Shown in pieces: positions 11,901 through 23,900 of a DNA stretch of 64,000 nucleotides. Within the stretch, counting starts at the first letter, position 1; every line of letters starts with the position of its first letter. The position numbers and the translations under genes were made by a program. This DNA is from Zoroaster sp. YZ-2022 (taxonomy: Eukaryota > Echinodermata > Asteroidea > Forcipulatida > Zoroasteridae), in the NCBI GenBank assembly GCA_029582265.1, contig CM055828.1:33453263-33517262 (forward strand), read 5' to 3'. The notes beneath the pieces were generated by a model. That model was not told the origin of the DNA. It was given only the letters and a program-made list of their open reading frames with translations, and did not search any database.

Positions 11901-14900
11901 CCCTAAATTGTTTTGAGTAGTATAGTTTTAGAGTAAATAAATCCTTCCTACTACTACAAGTGTCAAAAACAGTCAAATGTTGACATACTTGCCAAGGTAT
12001 ATCTAGTGCACTTAAAAGTCAAACCTTATGTGTAGTAAGTACATTTACACGTCAAAATGAGTCAACTGTTTTTCACTGGTAAAAGCATTGTCTAGTATTG
12101 TTCAGGGTGGTCAAAATGACAGTCAAAACCAGTCAGAAATGCCTCTGTGTGCACATTTGGGTCAACAGTCAAAACAGGCAGTTGACTGGTTTTGACCTTT
12201 AGCAACTTCCCACTAAAGTGCAGCTAGAGTAGGAGGGTTAATGACCCTAAAATTAATTTATGGTGGCTCCCTTCATAAATTAATTTTGTCACTTGTTTAC
12301 TGTTAAACCAAGCTTCTGACAATTACTTTGTGAAGTATCGCAATTCAAAGTTTTTGTTTTGGAAATTATCAATGTTCCGATGAAAACAAACATTTCGGGA
12401 AATTGCCTGTAGGCCTGTGTGTATGCTTAGGTTTTTTTTTTTAATCAATATTTAAATTTAACAATCATTCTGTGAAAGTTTCGGCTCATTGCGGAGTGTA
12501 AGTTACATGTAGGTGAAAAGGCACTCATAGTTTTTATAGAAAACACTTGGAACAAAAAATGTTCATCCGGCAACTGTATATTAACCCTAATCCACTAGGT
12601 ATTCTGGCTAGGAACCTTCCTGAATCCTCCAAAATCCATCAGTACACTTTTGGAAACATGTCCTTATATCTTCAAAATACACCATGCATTTTCATTGATC
12701 TTTCATATTCAGCACTTCTGGCCTCTACTTCTTGTCATTTAATAATTTTGCCCCATTTGAAGAGGTGAAAGTACCAGTTTCCAACAGTGCTGAATTTTTC
12801 CCAAAAAGTGCCCCTTGGAGGATTTTGCAGGATTTGGGGTGGTAAGGGTTAATGTCTATATATTTTGGTGTTTTATATAAAATAAAAGCACTTGAGATAG
12901 AATATTTTTTTAGGATGATAATACCTATACCAGCTTAATAATAAATTGGTAATCTTGTAATTCCCAGTGTTTTACCTTCCCTTTAAATATTTTGAGTTCC
13001 ACACAACTGTACTGTTAAAGGGACAGTATTGTCGCAATGGGAGCAGTTTAAGATGAAAACAGTGACTGAAAATTACTGGCTCATTTATGCAGCAGGAACG
13101 GTCATATGACCTTATCATGTGGGGGTATTATTTTCAGTCACTTGGTTAATCTAAGACTTGCACTCTGATTCCATGCCCTGTTGTTCGTGATGATGTTGCC
13201 CCTTTAAACAATAAAAATCCTTCAAAATCCTCCAACAGCCTTTGTTGTCTAGGGAGTTAGGGTTAAGGTATGTACATTCAGCAATGTCCCACATAGAATC
13301 ACAGACAGATGGACATGTCGTCAATCTGTTTGATTACCACAAAGTCACTAAGCCAGAAGAGTAGTCAGACATGACCGAAGGTGAAGTTAATTCATGCACG
13401 ACCTGTCAAGTCTATTGGAGTCATCTCGTCAATGCCTGTTTATTAGAATCATGCTTTGTGTTCAATAATCCATGCGAAGTTGGGCTTTAAAGATGTCTTG
13501 CATCCTCATCGCATAAAATGGGTTTTTACCGTGGTCTTGATTTTATACGATAATCAGTGACAGCTGTTAAAAAAGTCAATTTCACTGTATCATTCGATCA
13601 GTTTTATAGAAATGACTGCAGGAATTACTGCAATGACTTTTAAGAGTTTGGAAATCAAATATTCATTTGTATCCAAAACAAGTTTTCTTTCAAAGTCACT
13701 GGGGTAATATTATTTTTCATCTGTGAAATGTGAACATTTCCACTGCTTGGATTAACTAAGGGTTGACACAGGTGAACACCCTCACTATCTTCGACTCCCC
13801 AAAATCAAGAGTAAGTTCCATTTGGATAGCTTCTTCCCTAGAACAGCATTACAATGGAACAACCTTCCTGCTGATTGTTTTCCACCAACTTACGATCTAA
13901 TTAAGTTTAAGAAAAATATCAACAAATGTAATCTTGCTTAAATGGTGGATGTTATCGCAAATGTAACCCCTTACACTCTAGTGGCTTTTTGGCCTTGTTT
14001 GGGGTGACTGACAGTAAATAAAAAATTAAAAAAACAAGCATTTATATTTTGCTTCTATAATGTATTAACCATGCATGTACAATTTGATGCCACTGTTCTG
14101 TAATTCAAGTAGGCTATTTAGAATATGACAAGTAGTTCAGAAGGAGTTGCCAAAGGCTTTCCTGATTGGGGCCTATTGCAGAAGGTGCCATGGTCACCCA
14201 AGGGTTTCCTGATGAGGGCCTTTTGGTATCCTTATTGGGAGAATAGAGTTCCAATCGGCGTAAAATTATCTCCCAATTGGGATAGTATGGTTGACAACGA
14301 CCCTATGAGCAATAGAAGTCTATAGCACAATGTGTGGTTCATATCATTTTTCTCCTGTGGGATATAACGGTCCTTGCATTTCATTAATGAAATCAATACA
14401 TACATTACATTGACCAATAAATTTAACAAATTGTGTATACAAAACCAATAATTATATTATTATTATTACAATTATTATTATTAATACTTGAATTGAGTAA
14501 AGAATGCATTCTGGTGCCAGCTTTTGATCCAACATACATTATCATTGATTTCAATGATGTTGTGTACATTGCAGTGTAAATTACATCTTAGTTTTCATGC
14601 TGCTTTTGTTAGTGTGATGAAGAGACAAATTGTTGCCATGGTGTTGCTAGGCAAATACATGTAGGCCTATACTGACATTGTTGAAACTGATAAAGTATCA
14701 TAATTCATATGCCATTTTTGTTAAAATGCATCCACACTTAGAAACAAGACATACATGTACATAATTTTTGTACATTTATACAAAAACAAATTTTTTTAAT
14801 TGTGACAGTTAATGAGAAAAATAGTAAAAATTTCATCAGATTTTTTGTATTTGCAACATGGAATTTCTGTCTTCAGATATAAATTAATTTTAGAAATTAT

Positions 14901-17900
14901 TTAACTTATTTTACTAAAAAAAACATTGCACCTGAGACATAAATATTTTATGGTTGATACCATCATCAACTTAAAGGGACACTATCGTCACGATCAGAGC
15001 AGACTTTCAACAGGGCATAGAATCAGTGTCATAGAATCGGTGACTGATAATTTACTGGCTCATTTATGCAGCAGCAACGGTAATAAGACCTTATCATGTG
15101 GGGTATTATTTGCAGTCACTGAGTAAATCTGAAACTAGCACTCTGATTCCATGCCCTGTTGATCGTAAAGACACTGTCCCATTAACACCAAGTAGGCCTA
15201 CGTTTTATGTAAAACTATGGTAATGATCATATGTTTTTTTTAGATAACCAGTTGTGTATATAGTGGTTTTAAAAAGCAAAGTACATCATTGTGACGTGCA
15301 ATAACATTTGTTTATCATCAATATTGAGCAAATATCTCTGTCATTGACAAAGATCTTGCATGGGTCAAAAGGTGAGGCCACTAACATCTATTGGGAAAAA
15401 ATACCTTATGAGTTTTGAAATTGAAACTCAATTTTGTGGTAGGCTTGGGCGATATTGATTTTTTTTTCATCCACGTCACATGGTTTATCAAGAGTAGTGT
15501 ATGTGTTTTGTCACGAGACAAGAGTCCCAGTATGGTATAATAGAATAGTGTCCTAATCCCCCAACTTTGATCAAGCCGCTGTCGATCCATGCTTTGATTT
15601 ATTTCACGACTAATGTGAGCACAGAGCACCTGCAATTACTGCAAATGTTATTTTGTTGTCGATTTTTAAGATAACGCCCATATTCTGCAAATATTTAAAT
15701 ATGCATGATATAATGTACTCGCACGTGGTGCGCCAGCCAGAGTCACAGACCACCATGGATAGACAGTGAGATGTAAACATTGTGTACACATTGTTGGATC
15801 AAATACCCCATTCAATCCCCAACACTTAATCTGTCTGAATAGATTTCTTTGAGTGGCAGTGGATTTTAAACAACGCCCTGTCAGAAGCAGTTCGATTTTG
15901 TTTTCACTTCCAAAAGCTAAAAAGACTTTTCCATGGAATTTCTGACCCGACTGACAATTGAGGATTTTTTTTTAATCGCGATATATTTATTTCATCGTGA
16001 TATATTTTTTTCATCGCGATTTGCCGATATCTCGATAATTTGAAAAGTTCTCGATATCATAATTGAATAAAAAAAAATATCGTGATATTCGATATTATCG
16101 TGTCATCGTCCAAGCCTATTTTATGGTACAGTTTGTATCATTACCACTTATAAAGCCCCAAATAAATGTTAGGTGAAATTTTGTACATTGAAATCACCCA
16201 AAACATGTTCCTCAAAACAGAAAATGGCAGCACAGGATTCAAAACTTGAAAACGATAATTCAATAGAAGAGTGGAATGCAGTTCAACATGCATACATCAT
16301 TCAAGCACAAAAGCAATGTACACTTGTACGATACACACGTCGGTGTAGGGCAAAATTAAAATCAATTGTTTATTACCCGATGCAAGAATTTCATCAAAAT
16401 GTTAATATACATGTATTCGGCACCAGCTGCTATATAGGATTCTAGCCAGCCAATCGACATCTGGCAAGCTCGGTGGTCGAGAGGTTAAGATGTCTGCACT
16501 TGTAAGCAGGAGGTCGTGGGTTCGAATTCCGCCTGATTCGCCTGTGAAGTTTTTCCACAGACACTCAGAAACCACTGAGTATACAGTGCTATACACACAT
16601 TGGTGTGGGGCAAAATTAAAATCACTTGAACTATGTTTATACAGAATACTGAATATCACTGATCATAGCCCTACATGTAATAAGTAAACAATTGCTTATT
16701 TCATAGCAAAATGCTTTGTAACATTCACTATTTTCTACACAAAATTCAAGAGTTGCTATAAATCAAATCAGAATTACATAAAAGTTCTGCCTTCTTTTGG
16801 CTATACAGATTTTTGAATGAAACCATTCCTGTGACAAACTATAGTTTGTTGTGGATTGGTATCAGCTAACTCATACAAAAGAAACACGCCTGCTTTGCTC
16901 AGGTCTCCTCAGTTAAAAGATTTCTCTGAAATAGGAATATTGTTTGATATGCAAAATATTTCTCCAAAATATATTTTGAATTGGGGTAAATTGTTGTCGC
17001 AGTTTTTCACCCCCTCAGTAAAGAACAGATTTTTTTCTCCAGTTCACATCTATAGTTTGTTGTGGATTGGCATCAGATAACTCATGCAAAAGAAACACAC
17101 CTGCTTGGCTCAGGTCTCCTGAATTTAACATTTTTCTGAAATAGAAATATTCTTTTGGCAGATTGATATGCAAAATATTTCTCCAAGATATATTTTGAAT
17201 GGGGGTAAATTGTTGTCGCTGATTTTCACCCCCTCAGTAAAGAACAGATTGTTGTGCACGCCATCGGCAGCATACGGTTGCGAGTGTCATACGCCATCGT
17301 GCGTTATCAAAACCAAAGTAGGCATGATGTATGCTGTAAATGGTGACACATGTATCAGCATGTGTGTCATGCGCTCATTAGCGCATTTTATTCTTCAAAA
17401 AGAATGTTGAGGGTACATGTTGTGAGACCACTGGGCGAAAGGGCAGCGATAGTGCGTCGCATTTGGTGTATTTTGCAGTTGATGTGCATACGCGCGGAAT
17501 ATCTCCAGCGATCATTGGCTGGCAGAAGTACACGCGTGCGTAGTACCATGACATACGCACATAATTTGTACGCACAACGCTCACACGACGCAAAAGTGGC
17601 TTTCATCAAGACACTGGATGCAAATTCACCGCTAGAGGGCTACGGTGTGCACAGAGTGGATAGTGTAGTTAAATATTCCCTAAGTTTAACTGTTACACTG
17701 ATAATTTTTTTTTAATCGGTACATTACTATTTTCTTTGTAAAAAAATAGTAGTAAATATTTTTTTTAATTAGATTAAAATTTTTTGACCAAAGCATTGTT
17801 AAACAGAAGGCCTACATATATATACAGGTGTCCTTATTTGATCAGCAAAGAATATTACCGCTCCGCCTCATAAATTTATTTACTCACTTTTAATAATTAC

Positions 17901-20900
17901 TCTTCATTAATGCCCTGGTGTATTTTGTGGTATAAATTATAAATGAGCAAGTAATTTATTTTCAATACATACAGACGCAAAACAAAGATGATTTGCATGT
18001 TAATTAATCTACACTGCTTGCAAGGGATCCTTCACAATAGAGTTATTGCACATGCAGAGAGAAGCAATTAGGCCTCTCTAAAATAGGTGGCAGCCATTAG
18101 TTGATTGATTGATAGATAAATTAACATAATTGGCAATTTAGATTTATAAACATTTCTGCAAGCTCACAAGAGAATCTAGAGGTCATTTTTTTAATCACTT
18201 AATGACTGTACTGTATTACATTCTCCATGGGTTATTTGCATACCAGGCCAAGATCCTAAATTGAATTTTAAAAACAGTGTTGCTCTTTTTGTGAAGATTT
18301 GTTTAAGAAATGTTTGTAATTTGTGATCAAAGATTTACATGAAGCTTAGGCCTACTTGGTGTAACTTTGAATTAGAGAAAAGGTTTACTGAAATAGAAAC
18401 TGCCAACATAATGTTTCGTATCTTTACAGTTGTGGGTAGGCTTGTCAGTATTAAAATTCAAAACATATTACACCTTCAACTTGAATATATGACGACATCT
18501 ACAGAATTATCAGTGAAAACAGGGCATACACTCAGTAGCCAAATTTACTCGGATTTTGCTTGAATAATAAATCATGCTAATGAAAATATGACACATGTGC
18601 TGATGCATGCATTACCCGGTGCATGAACAGCATACTTACATCAGGGGTAAGGCTGTGTTGGGTATCCGAGTGCCGGGTATCTGGATACCCGGAGAATAGG
18701 GATGCTTTCTTACATGTGGATACGCATGTATCTCAATTCGCTGTGTACACATCATAGCTCTCTAGCGGTGAAATTGCACCCAGTAATTGATGATAGACAC
18801 ATAACCAAAAATGCACAGCCTTATAATCAGGGGGAAGTTAGTTTTAATAACCACTGAGTGTTCATGCGCTATACCACACGGTGGCATATGATGCTCACCA
18901 TATGCTGCCAATGATGTTTAAAACAATTGCTGGTTTTTTAATTTTAGGGTGGTAAAAAAAATAGCGACAAAAAATATCAATTTTCACCAATTGAAAATAT
19001 ATTTTGGGAAAAAAACTATAATATAATGGAGGTTGTTTCAACACCAAATTAATCTACCACAAGAATATTTCTATTTCAGCAAATGTCAGAATCACACATA
19101 AAGAAGAATAAAAATAGGTATTTAGCTAAAAAAAATTAAATTGGCATAGGCCTATGAAAATTCAAAAGCCTAAAAACAATGCAGAGAAAAAGAATTGTCT
19201 GAGCATTCTCATTCTTGGTTGTATCGCATTGGAGAATGCTACACAAAATCCACAATTTGCCAATCAAAATCCAATTTTTGCTGTCCAACATTAGTATTTC
19301 ACACAAAAATATTTATGCCTTAAATTGTTGCTATATATGCAAATTTATATTGCTATAACAAATATTTTGTTGTCCCATGGTGTTATTAATATCATCTGGT
19401 TTTTGTTTTTGTTTTCTTGTACAGGCCAATTGTTGTCTCATGGTGTTATTAATATCATCTGGTTTTTGTTTTTCTTTTCTTGTACAGGCCAATTGAACGA
19501 TGTATTAAATTTCACGGGGAATCAGATCTGCTGTTTTTCATCGACAGTATCTTCAATTTTTTCTTTCTTGCTGTATTTATACTAAGGGTGAGTGTTTTGT
19601 TTATAATTACCAAACTTTTTTTTTTTATACTAATTATTCGTATGGATATATCTTGAAAGATGAGGGCAATGGGTAACCTTTAATTTCTCACAAAATCAGG
19701 GATTTCCCCAAATCCCCTAATCCCCAACCCCCAAACCCCCTGATTCCCCAAACCCCTGATTCCTCAAACCCCCTAATCCCCAAACAAACTAATCCCCAAA
19801 CCCCCAGAATCCCCACACCCCCAGAATCCCCACACCCCCAGAATCCCCACACCCCCAGAATCCCCACACCCCCAGAATCCCCACACCCCCAGAATCCCCA
19901 CACCCCCAGAATCCCCACACCCCCAGAATCCCCACACCCCCAGATTCCCCACACCCCCAGATTCCCCACACCCCCAGATTCCCCACACCCCCAGATTCCC
20001 CACACCAGTAGATTCCCCAAACCCCCAGATTCCCCAAACCCCAGATTCCCCAAACCCCCTGATTCCCCAATTAGAAAAAGATAATTGATAGTGAACTTTG
20101 TGTTGTGCAATAATAATTACAATTCATCTTTTCCTATCCCATGATTTACAGTATATCAGCTGGAATGACAAATTTTGGTTTTGGCTATCGGTCAATACAC
20201 TCGTTGACTGCTTCACCATTCCACCGACATTTGTGTCTCTAATGACATCAAGAACATGGCTGGGTAAGTTTTTTTGTGATTTTCTGTGCCAGTCTATTTT
20301 TTTTCTTTCCCTGGTCAAGGTCAGAGAACACGGATCAATATTGTGTACGAAATCACTCGACTGACCACGGAACAACGCCAGAGGTCTGATGATTGTGAGC
20401 ACAGTTGAACTGTTTAATTCATCAAACATGGCTGTCAGTTAGTTTGGATTACATGTGATTTAGTGTAGTCAGTGTATGCACAGAGTGTACATATGTTTTT
20501 GAACCACCAGTTCTTTTCAGAACTAATTACTACTCAAAAGAGATTTTTTTTCTTCACATGGTGTCACTGCAAACAGTCTTTACATATGTTTTTATATATC
20601 TAATTTATCCTGGGTAGACTGATCATTGACTTTCGCTGTTCTCCCATAGGGCTCAGCTTTGAACTGTTATTCGCACCATGCATGAGCTGTTGACACTATG
20701 AATAACTTTACCATAAAAATGCCCTGAAAATCCGTTTTGCCGTGAAATAATAGTTCACCATGATTTCACGGCAATTTCATGGTGTCTCTTCCTCTCAGAT
20801 ATTAGCAATTATGTTCACAGTGATTTCAGGGAAAATTCACGGCGATCTCATTTGAGAATTAATGAGCTGCCCCAAAACTGCCACAAGAAGTTCATGTCAT

Positions 20901-23900
20901 TTTCACTGTGTTTTCACTGCGAAAAAATTCCAAGAGTATTTCATGGCGTTTTCATGGTGTTGTGTCTTCATGAAATTGCTGTGAACTGTTTATCTCACAG
21001 TAAAACAGATTTTCAGGGCATTTTCAGGGTAAAGTTATTCATAGTGTGAGGGCACATGTTGTTAGACCACTGTAGGTGAAAGGGCAGTGGTGGTGCATTG
21101 CGTTTTGTGTATTTTGCAGTTGATGTGTGTACACGCGGAATATCTCCAGCGATCATTGGCTGGTAGAAGTACATGCTCGCTTAGTACCATAACATACGCA
21201 CATAAAGTGTACACACAACGCTCACACGATGCAAAAGTGGCTTTCAGCAAGACATTGGGTGCAAATTCACCGCTAGAGGGCTACGATGTGCACTGAGCGG
21301 ATAGACTGGTATGACCCAAAAACACGGTTAGTGTTCTCTCGCGCAAACATTGGTTTAAAAGAAAGGTACAGCATTGGTAATATATGGAAAAATGCTTTTA
21401 AGGTTATGTCTACTTTACTTTGAATTAAGATATTTATGAATGACACATCTAACCTGTGAAAGTTTCAGCTCAATGCGGAGTCAAAGTCATGGGAAAACTG
21501 TGAAAAAAGCATGCACAATGTTAACAGGAACACTTGATGCTATCATCAGCAACTTATTGTAAATGTGCATAGTTTTTTTCCAGATATAACAGCCATTTTC
21601 GAGATGATTGGTACCTTTTTCAACTTCTCATTGAGTTAGATTTCAGATAATAATTGAATAATTTTGTAATCGGGTAATAACCAATGTTATACCTTCCCTT
21701 TAACGCCTGTGATCATGATGAATTGTAGCTCAGTAACAGGAGAGGACAATAATTATTCTAAGCCTGGGGAAAACATGAGGGCAAAGTTAAAAATCCACAA
21801 ACTGCCTCCAGCAATCAGCTGAGGATTGGAACCCCTAGTCTCATGAAGGGGAGGGCCAGTGCAATCTAACCCACTCCAACAAGGTGCTCCAGTGTGAAGG
21901 AGGAGAGCTTCTACCATGTTAATTTATACAGACTCACAGGAAAAGAGCTAGAATAATTTGAAGGATTCTTTACACAGTCTGCCAGCGTGACATTTGATAC
22001 GTACGTGCATGAAATTGAATAATTTCCTTACCTTAAAGATGTATCATGTGTGTTTTTTACTATTAGCATTCTGGCAATTTTATTTTTGATGAGAACATTG
22101 CCGTTATAATTGAGTAATGGAAAAAATAGATTTAATTTCTGAAAATGATTGTGAGAAGCATGGTTTTACAAAAATATGTCCCAAAATTAATTTCATAAAG
22201 TCATTTAAAAGGTACTTAATTGCTGTTAAACCAAACCTCTAGCAATAATTTTATGAAATATCTCACTTCAAAGAATTGTTTTTCCTTTAAAGGAAGTCAT
22301 TGTTTTGAAGAACATTTCTAGAAAATTTCTGTTGGCAGATGTATCTGTCATGTTTTTCACAATTTTTAATGGCAATTTCTGAGTTTTTACTATTTTGATT
22401 TTTATCTTTTAAGAAATGAAAACAAATTCTTCCAACTGAGATCATTCCTGGCAAAAGTGGTTTTTTATGACTGGACCCACAATTAATTAACCCTCCTATG
22501 GTTTGACCTTTCAAAACCTTTCAAAATCTGCTTACGGGCCAAAATGGCTATCAATAATTATGAACCCTTTAAAACCCTCCAGAATTTGTTGCTACTGAAC
22601 AACCACACCTTTCAATACCCTTTGAAAGGTATTGAAACATTTCAACACCAGTTTGTTCAGAGAGTTGTTACACCTTTCGAAACCTTTCATAGGTCCCTTT
22701 TGTCAGACAGTTTTCTCACCTTTCAAAACCCTTCAGTACAGCAAACTTGAAAGGTTTTGAAAGGTCTGACAATTCTATGGCAACTGCACTGTACATAGGA
22801 GGGTTAATTTCAGGACATTTTTTTTTGCTGTAAAACCATGCTTCTCTTGATTATTTTAAGAAATGTGTAATTTTAAAACATTTGTTTTCCTTTTCTACGA
22901 AGAAGATAATTTACAGAAATTGATAGTTTTAATAGTGTGAGAAACAGGGTAATACACAGGTAAAACTTGTAGCTTTGCATGGTGAAGAGGATAAGTTAGA
23001 CTAATTGCGGTGACACCATGTGAAATTCTCTATTGAGTAGTAATTAGTTCTGAAAAGAACTGGAGGTTACTACTCGATGTTTCGATCAGTATGCTCTGAT
23101 CGTCCTCAGGAGAAACGTCTTTACAAATAATGCAAGTGTCTGTTGTACGTGGCAGTTGCTTTTTTTATCAGTTATAAGCCCTTGGATTTTGCCTCGTGCA
23201 GTACTTAATTTCTATGTGATTTCATGCAAAAGCTTGAATCCTGCATTTTCAAGGCTATGGCCCCACAAAAATAAACCTCTGGTACATGTATCTGGTTGAA
23301 GTTGAGCTTCAAAAGTGGTGCAGGCAACATAGTTTTATTTTCACTTTGTTTTATTAAATATTTGGGAAACCATGTTTATGTGACTCATTCTTGTTGACAC
23401 AAATAAGTTACAACGAAATTAAATTTTTCTCTAGTGTAATAATTGAACTGTGTTTCAATTAAAGCAATATCAATAGATAACAGCGTCACTCTGAACTGAT
23501 TGGCATTTATAGTATTTAAACACGTTTGTTTGTACTGCACTGTACAGTGAATACGAACTGTGTATACAGTACAATGTACAATGTACCTCACTTCTGAGCC
23601 ATACCAGGATATTTCCACAATCCAAAATGCATGGCATGTATTGTGCCCGTCTGGTTGCCACCCAATGAGCCAGGAATCATCGCTGCCAGGTACATGTATG
23701 CTGAGTCTGTGCCCAGACTCAATTATTTTGTTGTAATTAATCCAAGTAATGAAACAAAAATGTTTTTATTATAAACAAGAGTACCTTGAAATTTTGACAC
23801 AAAATTGTAATAAAAAAAAATTGAAAATCCACTGATGCAGAGGTGATGTGCTCCGGGACAACAAACGAGAGACATTTCTCGTTTGGCCTTTATAATTGAT

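Larger units (their letters stand above)
9791..19487 (+). other. Intron after the S1 exon (9.7 kb), repeat-filled
   Basis: No exon is seen. It contains a CTGT/CAGT microsatellite, four TTAA-type elements, a Tc1/mariner-like MITE, TTAA-ended foldback repeats, a LINE reverse transcriptase remnant, a hAT-like element, a tRNA-derived SINE, a 0.2-kb tandem duplication and a 'ccgctagagggctac' repeat, each listed separately. It ends in a duplicated splice acceptor. Confidence 0.8.

Noticed and set aside
19688..20110. Glycine/tryptophan-rich minus-strand proteins of 76-140 codons
   Set aside because: They are translations of the 17-bp C/G-rich minisatellite. Overlapping frames are all open and all repetitive.
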